From a bacterium (GTDB taxonomy: Bacteria; JAMCPX01), in NCBI GenBank assembly GCA_021787665.1, contig JAJYLN010000004.1:62001-126000 (forward strand): DNA of 64,000 nucleotides, written 5' to 3'. Every line of letters begins with the position of its first letter. Positions within the stretch are counted from its first letter, which is position 1. Positions 37,776 to 47,252 of the stretch are shown piece after piece. The notes beneath the pieces were generated by a model. It did no database searches and was not told where the DNA came from. It saw only the letters and a program-made list of their open reading frames with translations. The translations under genes and the position numbers were made by a program.

Positions 37776-40727
37776 TTACTTTATGTTCATCGGTTTATAT
37801 GCGAATGCCCGGAAAAGGTCAACCTGATCGCCGAAGTTGGGGCCGACCGTGCCGGTGCCGTCCGGGTTGAGCCGTATAAAACCGTTCTCTCCCGGCGCAA
37901 CGACGTTCTCGCCGAAGATAGGGTCGGTCAGATTGATGATCTGCATGTACGTGCTCCTGTTCTGGGACGGCGCCTTGCCGAAGCTCGTCGGTGGATTTAT
38001 CGTGCCCATCAGCATAGGGAATTGCTGTCCCTGAAAGTTGTCCAGTCCATCGAAGTTTATGTCATCGACCGGGATGTAGCCCCATGTCGTCGGGTCGGCC
38101 GGACTGAAGCTCGGGGGGAACCCCCCGCCGCTTGCCGGCTGACCCTTTGCAAGCTGGTCCATGGCGAGCTCGAGCGCGTAGATAATGACGTGGTCCCGAT
38201 CCATCGGTACCCCGGCGGGGAGCACGGCGAACGCATAATAACTGCCCTGAGTAAAGCCGGCAAGCCCGGCCAGATAGTTTGCCGAGGTCGTCCCGGTGAA
38301 GCTCAGGGGAACGCCGGTGGCCGGGTCATCGAACAGGTGGAGCATCATATTGTAGGTACACTCGCCAAGAATGCCGCTCATCATGCCTCCATACAGCACC
38401 TGCCGTATAGCTTCCCACCACTTTGCGAAGATCATGGCACCGGGCTGTCCTATGACCGGGCTATAGCCGGCTACGCCGTACGTGATGGAATAGCCCGCCG
38501 GAGTGAAAATCTGGGTGGGGTCGGTAAAATAGCTGTTCCAGTTCTTAAGGATAGTAACCGCCTGGGTGATAAACGTCGATGTTGTCATGGTCACGAGAGG
38601 ATCCTGTACACTCTTCAGATCCGCGTACGCGTTCTCAATGAACGGAATAAAATAAGGGCCCGCGACCGTTACATTCTGGTCCCCGTTGATCGTACCGACG
38701 TCCTTCTCGATGTTCTCCATGGCGGCGACGGTCAGTTTGTTCGGATTATGGGAGATGAGGAATGCCATCCTGTCCGACCGGAATATCTGACCCCAGTGCT
38801 CATCGCCGCCGTTGCCTTCCATGATGACACCGGGCACATTGAGAGGCTTGGTGTTCCAGTTTACCAGATAGCCGTTCGGTGGGTTTACGGAGTACAGCCA
38901 TGAGCTGTACGGGACAAACAGCTGTCCTCCCGGCCATGCGGACCATTCCCCGCTGCCGTCCCCCGGGTACGGCAGCCGATCGTCATAGCCCGCCGGGAAA
39001 TGCGGCTCGCTGCCCGCAGACCAGAACGATATGTTGCCGCGCTGGTCCGCATACATGAAGTTATGTAGGGAGGTCACCTTTGCAACCGCGTCATTGAAGT
39101 CGAGCCAGTTCTTTGCGATGTTCATCCCCACAAACCCTTCGATGGTCGAATATTCCGTCTTCCAGAATGCTACCCTGTAGGTATAGGCGAGGCCGTGTGC
39201 GAGATCGAAAGAGATCACGGGACCGTGGAAGTGCTGGCTATCGTCCACCCTGAATACATTGTAGGCAATGGGGCCCGGCCCGGTCGGGTTCCCGGCCTGA
39301 TCGAGGTAGGATGCCGGCGCAGAAGGGTCCTCCCCGGCGTAATGGATCGTGTCCGAGATCCTCTCCATAGGGAGGTAGCTCCCGTTGTAGAGCACGCTGT
39401 AGTTGCTATTCGCGGTCTGGGGGTTGGTCGTAAATCCGGCACCCGCGGTATCGACCTGTTCGACATAGATCGTGGAGTCCTCTATCTCGCCGGATGTGGT
39501 CGTCCATCCATAGTCCTTCGTCATGCCGATAAGAATGACCGGCTCGCCCGGTATCTTCATACCGCCGACCGTTATGTCAGGGCTGTGCAGATACATCTCG
39601 TTGTCGATATTCGGCGTGGCGAAGCCCTCCTGCGGCCCGCCCCACAGGAGGGCTGAGTTGGTTGCCGATAGGGTGGGTGTGACTGCCCATGCGTTGCTGC
39701 CTTCCGTAAAGAATACGCCTAAATTTTTCCTCGTCTCAGTCATCTTCTGTATGTTGCCGTAAAAATCTTCGATGGCCTTCTCTACCGAGCTCCGCGGGAT
39801 CGACGCGAGGAACGAATATTGATCCTGCGCAGGACTACCCGTCTGGTACGTATGAAGACTCGTCAGCGAGACACCTGGAGGAATCTGCGGCTTCGTCTGC
39901 ATGGGCCCGCCCGGCATGATAGCGGTCCCTCCGGGCGAATTGTTCGGGATCGTGGTCGGTGCATTCGGGTCGTTGAGCCATCTGATATCATCGAAGACCT
40001 GTCCTGCATCGGTCGCTGCATTCGTAGCGCTCATACCCTGGCTCTGTTCAAACCAGCCTTTTAAATAATCAAGGTCGCCGAGGTCCTGAAGCTGTCTGCC
40101 GCCTCCCGATCCGAAAAAATCAACCAGGAGGTCGACAACCGCCATGACGTCCTCAGGTGTCCAGGGGCCCGGCTCGAACACCGTATTGCCGCCCGGCGCG
40201 GGCAGGAGCTTATACGTTACGCCCCCCGGCAGGCCGTACCGGGATGTCAGTGATCTGAGATACCCGCCAAGCTGAAAAAATTCGTAGGGAACCTTCGCAA
40301 AGGCCGGATCCGAATACAGGCTTTTGATATATGCATTTATGCCGTCGCAGTACGCAAGTATCGCATCCTTCGTCGTCGTGTCGGTAATGGCATTGAATGC
40401 GGCCTCCCGCTCCTGCGGCGTATAATAGAGGTACTGCCTCAGGGGTATGTCGGCGGCCCCGAGTGCCGGCAGGCCAATGATCTCGGACAGCGTTCCCGAC
40501 CCGGCCCGTCTCATCAGCTCCATCTGGACTAGCCTGTCCTGAGCGTCGGCCCAGCCTACGCCATAGAAAAGCGAATAATCATTGCCTGCATAGATGTGTG
40601 CGACCCCATAGCTATCGCGCACGATTGTCGGCAGTTTCGAGCCGGATGACGACTTCGAGCAGCTCTGGATAGAGATGGCCGTGACCGCAAGTAAGCACAG
40701 AAGCGTTGCAGTGCATGCTCTTTTCAT
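37776..40727 (-). CDS. Penicillin-acylase-family (Ntn hydrolase) lipoprotein
   Basis: A 983-aa member of peptidase family S45. The signal peptide ends in IQSC (Cys23), so the protein is lipidated. The A-chain part has IVRDSYGVAHIYAGND and YGVGWADAQDRLVQMELMRR; the self-cleavage site is EGSNAWAV with nucleophile Ser344 as the new N-terminus, followed by GGPQEGFATPN and GWTTTSG. Family members hydrolyse amides such as penicillins, N-acyl-homoserine lactones or aculeacin; the substrate here is open. It is longer than typical family members (about 750-850) owing to an insert around residues 245-300. Confidence 0.92.
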   Translation of the reverse strand: MKRACTATLLCLLAVTAISIQSCSKSSSGSKLPTIVRDSYGVAHIYAGNDYSLFYGVGWADAQDRLVQMELMRRAGSGTLSEIIGLPALGAADIPLRQYLYYTPQEREAAFNAITDTTTKDAILAYCDGINAYIKSLYSDPAFAKVPYEFFQLGGYLRSLTSRYGLPGGVTYKLLPAPGGNTVFEPGPWTPEDVMAVVDLLVDFFGSGGGRQLQDLGDLDYLKGWFEQSQGMSATNAATDAGQVFDDIRWLNDPNAPTTIPNNSPGGTAIMPGGPMQTKPQIPPGVSLTSLHTYQTGSPAQDQYSFLASIPRSSVEKAIEDFYGNIQKMTETRKNLGVFFTEGSNAWAVTPTLSATNSALLWGGPQEGFATPNIDNEMYLHSPDITVGGMKIPGEPVILIGMTKDYGWTTTSGEIEDSTIYVEQVDTAGAGFTTNPQTANSNYSVLYNGSYLPMERISDTIHYAGEDPSAPASYLDQAGNPTGPGPIAYNVFRVDDSQHFHGPVISFDLAHGLAYTYRVAFWKTEYSTIEGFVGMNIAKNWLDFNDAVAKVTSLHNFMYADQRGNISFWSAGSEPHFPAGYDDRLPYPGDGSGEWSAWPGGQLFVPYSSWLYSVNPPNGYLVNWNTKPLNVPGVIMEGNGGDEHWGQIFRSDRMAFLISHNPNKLTVAAMENIEKDVGTINGDQNVTVAGPYFIPFIENAYADLKSVQDPLVTMTTSTFITQAVTILKNWNSYFTDPTQIFTPAGYSITYGVAGYSPVIGQPGAMIFAKWWEAIRQVLYGGMMSGILGECTYNMMLHLFDDPATGVPLSFTGTTSANYLAGLAGFTQGSYYAFAVLPAGVPMDRDHVIIYALELAMDQLAKGQPASGGGFPPSFSPADPTTWGYIPVDDINFDGLDNFQGQQFPMLMGTINPPTSFGKAPSQNRSTYMQIINLTDPIFGENVVAPGENGFIRLNPDGTGTVGPNFGDQVDLFRAFAYKPMNIK

Positions 40728-40769
40728 ATCAGCCCCTCCTTTATCAGCAGACGTCAGAAAATATGGATT

Positions 40770-40798
40770 ATTTTAGCAGGACCGGCACAGATTTGCAA
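40770..40798 (-). promoter_or_regulatory. Promoter of the acylase-DsbA-like unit
   Basis: TTGCAA (40793-40798) and TAAAAT (40770-40775) on the minus strand are spaced by 17 bp. The AAAGGAGGGG ribosome-binding site and ATG of the acylase gene follow 43 bp downstream. Confidence 0.65.
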
Positions 40799-40806
40799 GC
40801 TCACGA

Positions 40807-40836
40807 TAAAAAGGGGCGAAGCACCGCTTCGCCCCT
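40807..40836 (-). terminator. Intrinsic terminator after lipoprotein paralogue 1
   Basis: On the minus strand the 11-bp stem AGGGGCGAAGC/GCTTCGCCCCT with a GGT loop is followed by TTTTT. This is a classic rho-independent terminator. The stem shares the GGGCGAAGC core with the terminator of the neighbouring paralogue at 42185-42214. Confidence 0.9.
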
Positions 40837-40868
40837 GCCGATCCGGATACTTTGACTCTGTCGCTGTA

Positions 40869-42107
40869 TTACTTTATCCCGCACACTTGGGAGGCCGTCC
40901 CGCCGTTTACACTCACGTCTGCACAGTCGCATGCCTGGCCGGTGAAGTTTAGGGTCAGGGTCTTGTCTGCAGTGAGCGTGAGCGTGCCGCCAGTGGGCCA
41001 TTGACCGTTGCACGAGCTGTCATCGAACGTCACGTTGGTCAGCGTAGCCGTAAACTTGCCCGCATAGCTCGTCGACGAAGTCACAATCGTACCGCACGTG
41101 GACGTGCCACTCTCCGTGATTACGGCGCCGAAAGTGCCTGTGCCGTTGACTGTCCTCGTCGTGCTTGATGACACGCTTATAGTCATGGAGGCCTTGTTGT
41201 AGGCGCCCTGCTTCAGACTCAGGGATCCACCGCCGCTCGATGTGCCGGACGCGTCCATCTCGTTCCCATCATCGACACTGAACGCGAGCTGCGAAGGGCT
41301 GCCGGAGAACGCATTGTCCACGTTCTCCCATCCGCTGAACGTGCCGGTAATGGTGTCGTTGCATGCGTCACCCGAGGGGGCACTGCTCACGCTGCCGGTC
41401 AGGGTGATCGATCCCTTGTTCGCGAAGCTGACGCTGGTCGTGCCCTGCACCAGGCCGGTGCCGTTTTCCGCGATGCTGCCTGCCACACTCACCTGCTCGC
41501 TTCCGCCGCTGGTAAACTGCATCCCTATCGTCAGGTTGAGTGTTGTGTTGATGCTCACATCCCCAACGCTGCTATCATAGCTCCCCTTGAGGGACGCGGT
41601 CCCGTTCAATGTCTGCGTATTCCCGGTGCTGGGGTCGACGCACGAGACTTTGGTCCACGTCAACGTCAGGTCTACGGTCCCCGAACCCGTGGTCCCGGTA
41701 GAGTTGTCCACTATGGACGAGGGAGAGCACCCGCTCCCACTCGTCGCCGCGAGCTTCAACACCGACAAGGCGTTCAGTGCGGCGCCTTTGAACGACTGCG
41801 GCCTAACAACAAGCGTGTTTGCATTGTTGAGGACATAGGCAAGGATACTAACCTGTGGCCCAGCGGAGACCACGCTCGATACATCCGTGGGCACGCCCTG
41901 CGAGACAACCGACGAAATGACCTGACCCGCTGCACCGCCCACATTCGATACCGAAAGGCTTGCAGTAGGTATGGAATTAAGGGCACCGGAGACATTCCCA
42001 CTTCCCCCGGAGCTCGTCGAGCTGCCGCATCCCGCACCGAAGCTGACTGCACCGGCGACCAACCCTACAATCGATAGCATACCGATCTTCTTTATGGGCT
42101 TCTTCAT
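40869..42107 (-). CDS. Beta-rich lipoprotein of unknown function, paralogue 1
   Basis: A 412-aa secreted lipoprotein (lipobox FGAGC) dominated by Ser, Thr, Gly and Val, with regular alternation suggesting beta strands. It shares with paralogue 2 the segments ASLSVSNVGGAA, SGCSP.., GSYDSSVGD, FSGWENVDNAFSG, NEMDAS, TSYAGK, a Cys pair in the last 30 residues (CDCAD) and the end ASQVC. No known domain is recognised. The ATG at 42107 is preferred over 42113 because it lies 7 bp after GGAGG and because the paralogue lacks the earlier ATG. Confidence 0.85.
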   Translation of the reverse strand: MKKPIKKIGMLSIVGLVAGAVSFGAGCGSSTSSGGSGNVSGALNSIPTASLSVSNVGGAAGQVISSVVSQGVPTDVSSVVSAGPQVSILAYVLNNANTLVVRPQSFKGAALNALSVLKLAATSGSGCSPSSIVDNSTGTTGSGTVDLTLTWTKVSCVDPSTGNTQTLNGTASLKGSYDSSVGDVSINTTLNLTIGMQFTSGGSEQVSVAGSIAENGTGLVQGTTSVSFANKGSITLTGSVSSAPSGDACNDTITGTFSGWENVDNAFSGSPSQLAFSVDDGNEMDASGTSSGGGSLSLKQGAYNKASMTISVSSSTTRTVNGTGTFGAVITESGTSTCGTIVTSSTSYAGKFTATLTNVTFDDSSCNGQWPTGGTLTLTADKTLTLNFTGQACDCADVSVNGGTASQVCGIK

Positions 42108-42129
42108 AGACATACCTCCTTCTTTCTCT

Positions 42130-42158
42130 AAACTATCCTATACGTTATCGCTTGTCAA
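42130..42158 (-). promoter_or_regulatory. Promoter of lipoprotein paralogue 1
   Basis: TTGACA (42153-42158) and TAGTTT (42130-42135) with 17-bp spacing on the minus strand. The block TTGACAAGC..TATAGGATA is conserved upstream of paralogue 2, supporting function; an alternative -10 (TATAGGAT) inside the block cannot be excluded. Confidence 0.55.
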
Positions 42159-42184
42159 TAATCCGGATCACACCCCATGCCAAA

Positions 42185-42214
42185 CAAAAAAGGGCGAAGC
42201 TACGCTTCGCCCTT
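42185..42214 (-). terminator. Intrinsic terminator after lipoprotein paralogue 2
   Basis: Minus-strand stem AAGGGCGAAGC/GCTTCGCCCTT with a GTA loop followed by TTTTTTG. It is a textbook rho-independent terminator and resembles the one at 40807-40836 in its stem. Confidence 0.9.
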
Positions 42215-42248
42215 CCAGTTATTCTACAACGGTTATATTTTCCCTGTA

Positions 42249-43454
42249 TTACCAGCACACCTGCGACGAAGTGGCACCGGTTACCGCGGCACAGCACTGT
42301 CCGGTACTACAACTGCTGCTGCTATAGGTAAAGACAAATGACTGAGCTCCGCTGGTAATCGTTAGTGTACCGCTCGAGGGGCAAAAGGTGCACACCGTGC
42401 TATCATAGGTGAGGTTGTCAAATGCAAATGAGTACTTCCCGGAATAGCTTGTTGTACCGGTCGTAATGCTTTGTCCATTGACAAGGTACGCCACACCTGC
42501 CGTACCGCTTCCATTCAACACCGTCGTGGTTGCGGTCGTTGATATGGTCAGCGACGGGGTCGTCTGCAGATAGCTTCCCATCTTGATAGTGCCATTCGAA
42601 GTTGACGCATCGAATTCATGGCCTTCGTTCAAAACCAGGGTAAATAATGAGGCATTCCCACTGAAGGTATCGTCAATGCTAAACCATCCTGAAAAGCCTA
42701 CACTGCCCTGAGAACTTGATTCTGAGCCCGTTAGATTAAGCGTTCCATCGACGGTATACTGAGCACTTGAAGATCCGCTAACCATGCCGCTGCCGGTGAA
42801 GGTAATACCGCCGTTCCATGTCATATTCATTGAAGCGCCGGAGAAGGTTTCGCCAAAGGAAAAATTGGTATAGGTAAGCTGTAAATCTGCCGTACCTGCA
42901 CTTGAATCATACGTGCCTAACCATGAGACTACCCCATTTAAATTCATGGTAACGCCGCTGTAAGTACACGAAATGCCGTTATAGTCAACTTTTACGTCAA
43001 CATTGGTCACGCTTCCGCTCGTTGTACTGTTATCCGTAACCGTAGGCGTGGCGCTGCAACCACTGTATTGAAGCGTTTTAAGAGAATTCAATTGATCGAG
43101 GATGGTCTGTTTCAGATACGTCGGTTTAATCACCAGCTTCGAAGGATTTTGAGTAATCATCGCTATCCCAAATGTCGGCAGATTAGTCGGATCTCCCGTC
43201 GGACTGTTTGTAATAGACCCGACACTGGTGCTCTGATTAGCATAATTCGACGCATCCTGATTCACGGTCAAAGCCTGACTTGCGGCACCGCCGACATTTG
43301 ACACCGAAAGGCTTGCGTTCGGAAGGGAGCTGAGCCCACCGGAAACATTACTTCCCCCATTGGATCCGGAGCTTGACGTGCTGCCGCAACCTGTACCGAG
43401 GCTGACCGCTCCGGCAGTCAGCAGTACAATGATTAGCATACTGAGTTTTTTCAT
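42249..43454 (-). CDS. Beta-rich lipoprotein of unknown function, paralogue 2
   Basis: A 401-aa lipoprotein (lipobox LGTGC) paralogous to the one at 40869-42107, sharing NASLSVSNVGGAA, VTDNSTTSGS, GTYDSSAGT, FSGWFSIDDTFSG, GHEFDAS, TSYSGKY, SGTLTI and SSQVC. The C-terminal Cys cluster here is larger (CSTGQCCAAV), and CTFCPS adds a further CxxC. Its coding sequence is visibly more AT-rich than paralogue 1, so the two have evolved apart or one arrived separately. Function unknown; a surface or adhesion role is only a guess. SD AGGAGG. Confidence 0.85.
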   Translation of the reverse strand: MKKLSMLIIVLLTAGAVSLGTGCGSTSSSGSNGGSNVSGGLSSLPNASLSVSNVGGAASQALTVNQDASNYANQSTSVGSITNSPTGDPTNLPTFGIAMITQNPSKLVIKPTYLKQTILDQLNSLKTLQYSGCSATPTVTDNSTTSGSVTNVDVKVDYNGISCTYSGVTMNLNGVVSWLGTYDSSAGTADLQLTYTNFSFGETFSGASMNMTWNGGITFTGSGMVSGSSSAQYTVDGTLNLTGSESSSQGSVGFSGWFSIDDTFSGNASLFTLVLNEGHEFDASTSNGTIKMGSYLQTTPSLTISTTATTTVLNGSGTAGVAYLVNGQSITTGTTSYSGKYSFAFDNLTYDSTVCTFCPSSGTLTITSGAQSFVFTYSSSSCSTGQCCAAVTGATSSQVCW

Positions 43455-43476
43455 AGACTTGCCTCCTTTTTCTGCT

Positions 43477-43505
43477 AAGTTATTCTATAGTATCGTGCTT
43501 GTCAA
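43477..43505 (-). promoter_or_regulatory. Promoter of lipoprotein paralogue 2
   Basis: TTGACA (43500-43505) and TAACTT (43477-43482) with 17-bp spacing on the minus strand, matching the promoter block of paralogue 1 (TGATC, ATTGACAAGC, TATAGAATA). Confidence 0.55.
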
Positions 43506-43722
43506 TGATCAAGATCACAGGTCAACAATTTCATAACGATTCTTATGATTACTGAGCTCCCCAAGACACAGGGCCTTTGCTATTGTTTTTACTCTATACC
43601 TATCAAGAATATATAGTTACCTTACTCCATACACAGAGGCGTAGCCCCATAATTCCCCCCCTGGGAATTGAGTACCCAAAAAAGTGCTTGTAAAATCGTA
43701 AAAGTTGTTTCACTATAGACAG
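43506..43722. other. Divergent intergenic region before pmbA
   Basis: About 215 bp of AT-rich DNA between lipoprotein paralogue 2 and pmbA. It holds an inverted repeat AATTCCC(N5)GGGAATT at 43651-43669. I see no ORF with homology and no clear sigma-70 pair for pmbA, although TATAGA lies just before its ATG. Confidence 0.4.
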
Positions 43723-45075
43723 ATGGATAGCACGACAGTGGACAGGATCGCCGGGCGGTTGTCTGCGCTTGCACGGGAGCACGCGGTGGAGGGATACGAG
43801 GCGTACCTTTCCGAGACGAGCAAGACCTCCATCTCTCTCGACGATAACCGGGGCATAGAAACACTGCACGCCGATGAGGAGCGTGCTATCGCCGTACGGG
43901 TACTCAGGGACCAACGGCTCGGCTTCTCGTTCAGCTTCAACCCCTCGGACATCGCCCTCGAAGAGGCCTTCAAAAGGGCCCTGGACAGCACCGCGGTGCT
44001 CGAGAGGCATCCCTTCTCCTTCGTGGGAAACAGCCCGGACACCGCAGGCGCGGACCTATTCTACGACAGTACTATAGAGAGCACGCCGAACGAGTACAAG
44101 CTCGGTCTGCTGAACGCGCTTATCGACGCGGTACACATCGATAGGAGGATCGTGAAGGTGGAAAAGCCTTCCTACGAGGAGACGATCTCCTCCGTGAGTG
44201 TGATGAACTCTTCCGGCGTACTGAAGCAGTCGAGGACTACCAGGTTCGGTCTGGGCCTGTCCGTGATCGCACGGCAGGACCGCGATTCCAACATTACCTG
44301 GGACTTTCAGGGGGCAAACACCTTCGGCACACTCGACGCGCACAGGCTCGGAAAAGGCTGTGCGGCGCTGGCCCTGAAGACGCTCGGTGGCGAAAGGCTG
44401 CGGACCGGGTCCTACGATGCAGTGTTTACCCAGCTCGTCGCGTCGCAGTTCCTCGGCATACTGGCGCGCTCGTTCGCCGCGGACGCCGTGTACAAGAAGA
44501 CCTCCCTGCTCGCGGACAGGCTCGGTCAGCGGGTCCTTCCGGAGCACATCACGATCACGGACGACCCCTTGCTGAAGGACGGGCTGGGGTCCGTGCCCTT
44601 CGACGCCGAGGGCTCGCCTTCCGTACGCAAGCCGCTTGTAGATAACGGCGTTGCAGCTACCTTCCTCTACGACAATCTCTACGCGTCGCTCATGGCGGCG
44701 CATACGACCGGCAATTCAGTACGGCCCTCAGTCACCCAACCACCGTCCATAGGCTCCACCAACCTTGTCCTGGGCTCCGACAGGACCGGTGAAGAGGACT
44801 TGGAGCGGGCGCTCTACGATGGCCCGGTCATAACGGAGCTCATGGGCGTGCACACGGTCAACCCGGTGACCGGGGAATTTTCCCTGGGCGCGCGGGGATA
44901 CGCCGTAAAGTCCGGGGTCTTCCATGCACCCCTGAAGGACATCACGGTTGCCGGTAACCTGTTCGACCTTCTGATGAAGGTCCGGGCCACCGGCCGGGAT
45001 CAGCTTCTCTACGGCACGATCATGACACCGTCGCTCCTCATAACGCAACTGAAGATCGCGGGGGCGGACGCATGA
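43723..45075 (+). CDS. pmbA: PmbA/TldE-family metalloprotease-like protein
   Basis: A 450-aa protein of the TldD/PmbA (TldE) family, whose heterodimer processes peptides such as microcin B17 and CcdA. Visible are ISLDDNRGIETLHADEERAIAVRV at the N-terminus, GSVPFDAEGSPSVRKPLVDNG and the C-terminal GVHTVNPVTGEFSLGARGYAVKSG. As in other TldE proteins the HExxxH zinc motif of TldD is absent. No tldD is near. The ATG at 43723 is preferred over a TTG at 43705; the SD is weak for both. It overlaps the PP2C gene by ATGA. Confidence 0.92.
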   Translation: MDSTTVDRIAGRLSALAREHAVEGYEAYLSETSKTSISLDDNRGIETLHADEERAIAVRVLRDQRLGFSFSFNPSDIALEEAFKRALDSTAVLERHPFSFVGNSPDTAGADLFYDSTIESTPNEYKLGLLNALIDAVHIDRRIVKVEKPSYEETISSVSVMNSSGVLKQSRTTRFGLGLSVIARQDRDSNITWDFQGANTFGTLDAHRLGKGCAALALKTLGGERLRTGSYDAVFTQLVASQFLGILARSFAADAVYKKTSLLADRLGQRVLPEHITITDDPLLKDGLGSVPFDAEGSPSVRKPLVDNGVAATFLYDNLYASLMAAHTTGNSVRPSVTQPPSIGSTNLVLGSDRTGEEDLERALYDGPVITELMGVHTVNPVTGEFSLGARGYAVKSGVFHAPLKDITVAGNLFDLLMKVRATGRDQLLYGTIMTPSLLITQLKIAGADA

Positions 45076-45785
45076 AGACAGTGTCCTTCGGCAAAACCAA
45101 CGTGGGCATGAAGCGTACCCACAACGAGGACGCATTCTACCGTAACGACGAAAGGGGATTGTATATCGTGGCGGACGGTATGGGGGGCCACCGGGCCGGC
45201 GAGGTAGCGAGCAAGATGGCCGTGGACAGCATCGAAAGCCACCTGCAAGGCCAGAAGCACATGGACGACCGTTCGCTCGTCGACGCTATTTACGTCGCAA
45301 ATAACAACATCTTCAAGTCTGCAGCCGCGAACAGCCGGTACACCGGCATGGGGACGACGGTCGTATCGGTACTGATGACCGACGCGCTGGTCTCGCTGTG
45401 CCATGTCGGGGACTCGAGGGCATACCTGTTACGCGAGGGCAGGCTGATACAGCTCACCGAGGACCACACCTATGTAAACGAGCAGTTCAAGAACGGTCTG
45501 ATCACAGAGCAACAGATGGAGACCCATGCAATGAAGAACGTCCTCACGAGGTCGCTCGGCTTCTCCGAGAAGCTGGAGATCGCATCGCAGAAGCTCGACC
45601 TACACCCGTTAGACAGGTACATACTCTGCTCGGACGGGCTTACGCACATGGTCCGGGACGAGGTTATCGCGGAGATCGCCAGCATACCGGATGCCGTCCA
45701 CGCGGTGTCCACGCTGATCGACGTGGCCAACACGAACGGCGGAGACGACAACATCACGGTGCTGGTTATCGATGCGGTCGAGTGA
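45072..45785 (+). CDS. PP2C-type serine/threonine protein phosphatase
   Basis: A 237-aa phosphatase with metal-binding residues in RTHNEDAFYR and VADGMGGHRAGEVAS, then GMGTTVVSVL, HVGDSRAYLLR, LCSDGLTHMV and GGDDNITVLV. It resembles Stp/PrpC phosphatases that oppose Hanks-type kinases; no kinase is in the window. It overlaps pmbA by 4 bp and precedes pyk by 12 bp. Confidence 0.95.
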   Translation: MKTVSFGKTNVGMKRTHNEDAFYRNDERGLYIVADGMGGHRAGEVASKMAVDSIESHLQGQKHMDDRSLVDAIYVANNNIFKSAAANSRYTGMGTTVVSVLMTDALVSLCHVGDSRAYLLREGRLIQLTEDHTYVNEQFKNGLITEQQMETHAMKNVLTRSLGFSEKLEIASQKLDLHPLDRYILCSDGLTHMVRDEVIAEIASIPDAVHAVSTLIDVANTNGGDDNITVLVIDAVE

Positions 45786-45797
45786 TGTGTACAGCAC

Positions 45798-47252
45798 ATG
45801 GAGACCCGCTCGCATAAGACGAAGATCGTCTGCACCATAGGACCCTCATCCAGCTCGCCCGACGTCATCGGCAGGCTGATACGGGCAGGCATGGACGTTG
45901 CACGGCTCAACCTTTCCCACGGCACGGTCTCCGAGCATATCCGGACGATGGGCCTCGTCAGATCCGTGGCCAGGGGCATCGGCAGGACCGTAGGCATCAT
46001 GATCGACCTGCCGGGACCCAAGATCAGGGTGGGGACCCTCAGACACGCGCCCGTATTCTTAAAAAAGCACGACATCGTCACCCTGGTACAGGGAGGCGCC
46101 TCAGACGACAGCCGCGTTATTCCTGTGGAGATGGAAGGCCTTGCGGACGCGGCCTATAGAAACGACGTCATCTACCTGAACGACGGCTTCATACAGCTCA
46201 AGGTCATCGCCGTGGGCAAGGACGGGGTGTCGTGCAGGGTCGTAATCGGGGGGACACTGTTGTCGCACAAGGGCCTGAACATACCCGGGATGCTCCCGGA
46301 CACCGGGGCAATTACGGGCCGCGACGCACGCATCATTGACACCTTTTCCAGCCGGGGCGCCGACATCTTCAGCATATCGTTCGTGCGGTCCCGGGACGAC
46401 GTTATCAGGGTAAGGGCACGTGCCCGGCGAAGTGGCCACGACCCGGTGATAGTCGCAAAGATCGAGCGCCGGGAGGCGGTGAAGCGCATCGACGCCATCC
46501 TGGACGTGGCGGACGGCATCATGATCGCGCGCGGGGATCTCGGCGTCGAGATACCGATCGAGCGAGTGCCGGTCGTCCAGAAGATGCTCATCCGCAGAGC
46601 GAATGACCGGAACAGGGTCGTCATCACGGCCACGCAGATGTTGCTCTCGATGACCGAGCACATACGTCCCACGCGTGCGGAGGTAACGGATGTGGCAAAC
46701 GCCATCCTCGACGGCACCGATGCGGTCATGCTGTCCGAGGAGACCGCGATGGGGGACTATCCGTTAGAGACCGTCAGGATGATGGGCCGTATAGCCTCGA
46801 TAACCGAGGCGCAGAGAGAGGAGATCGGATGTCCGTACGACAGCGGCCTGCCAGGTACCGGCCGGACGCGGGAAAGGGGAACAGCCGAATACGGGATGGC
46901 GCTCAATGTCCGGGACATCGTCCGGACCATGCGGATTAAACTGGTAGTGGCTGTACATACGCGCTACACGGCCGTACACAGCATCTCGAGGATCAAGTCA
47001 GGATGCTGGATCGTATCCACGGCTCTCCCCGGAAAAGGCACACACCTGCTGAACCTGTCGTATGGCGTACTTCCGGTGCAGGAAAGCGCGCATGCCCCGG
47101 GGAAGGTCCTAACGGGATACCTGCGCAGGAACGGGCTGGTCAGGCCGGGTGATAGGGTGCTCAGGATCGAGGGATCCCCTGACCATGGCCATGAGGGCAT
47201 CGCTTCTCTGGACATCATGACGATGCGGGGTAACGCATGGAAAGGCTTTTGA
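45798..47252 (+). CDS. pyk: Pyruvate kinase
   Basis: Pyruvate kinase (484 aa) makes ATP and pyruvate from phosphoenolpyruvate. Motifs: TKIVCTIGPSSSSPDVIGRL, ARLNLSHG, DLPGPKIRVG, the catalytic Lys signature VIVAKIERREAV, ARGDLGVEIP, and ITATQMLLSM with RAEVTDVANAILDGTDAVML. The C-terminal domain is present and ends with GDRVLRIEGSP. No extra PEP-utiliser domain. It overlaps the amidase gene by 16 bp. Confidence 0.96.
   Translation: METRSHKTKIVCTIGPSSSSPDVIGRLIRAGMDVARLNLSHGTVSEHIRTMGLVRSVARGIGRTVGIMIDLPGPKIRVGTLRHAPVFLKKHDIVTLVQGGASDDSRVIPVEMEGLADAAYRNDVIYLNDGFIQLKVIAVGKDGVSCRVVIGGTLLSHKGLNIPGMLPDTGAITGRDARIIDTFSSRGADIFSISFVRSRDDVIRVRARARRSGHDPVIVAKIERREAVKRIDAILDVADGIMIARGDLGVEIPIERVPVVQKMLIRRANDRNRVVITATQMLLSMTEHIRPTRAEVTDVANAILDGTDAVMLSEETAMGDYPLETVRMMGRIASITEAQREEIGCPYDSGLPGTGRTRERGTAEYGMALNVRDIVRTMRIKLVVAVHTRYTAVHSISRIKSGCWIVSTALPGKGTHLLNLSYGVLPVQESAHAPGKVLTGYLRRNGLVRPGDRVLRIEGSPDHGHEGIASLDIMTMRGNAWKGF

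Noticed and set aside
36327-38903. 858-codon open frame on the plus strand, antisense to fabI, the DsbA-like gene and part of the acylase gene
   Set aside because: The opposite strand encodes three genes with clear family motifs; the antisense frame has no recognisable domain and an Arg/His/Leu-rich composition typical of GC-rich shadow frames.
43651-43669. Inverted repeat AATTCCC(N5)GGGAATT as a regulatory site
   Set aside because: It lies in AT/GC-mixed non-coding DNA without a promoter next to it; it could be chance, so it is mentioned only within the intergenic entry.
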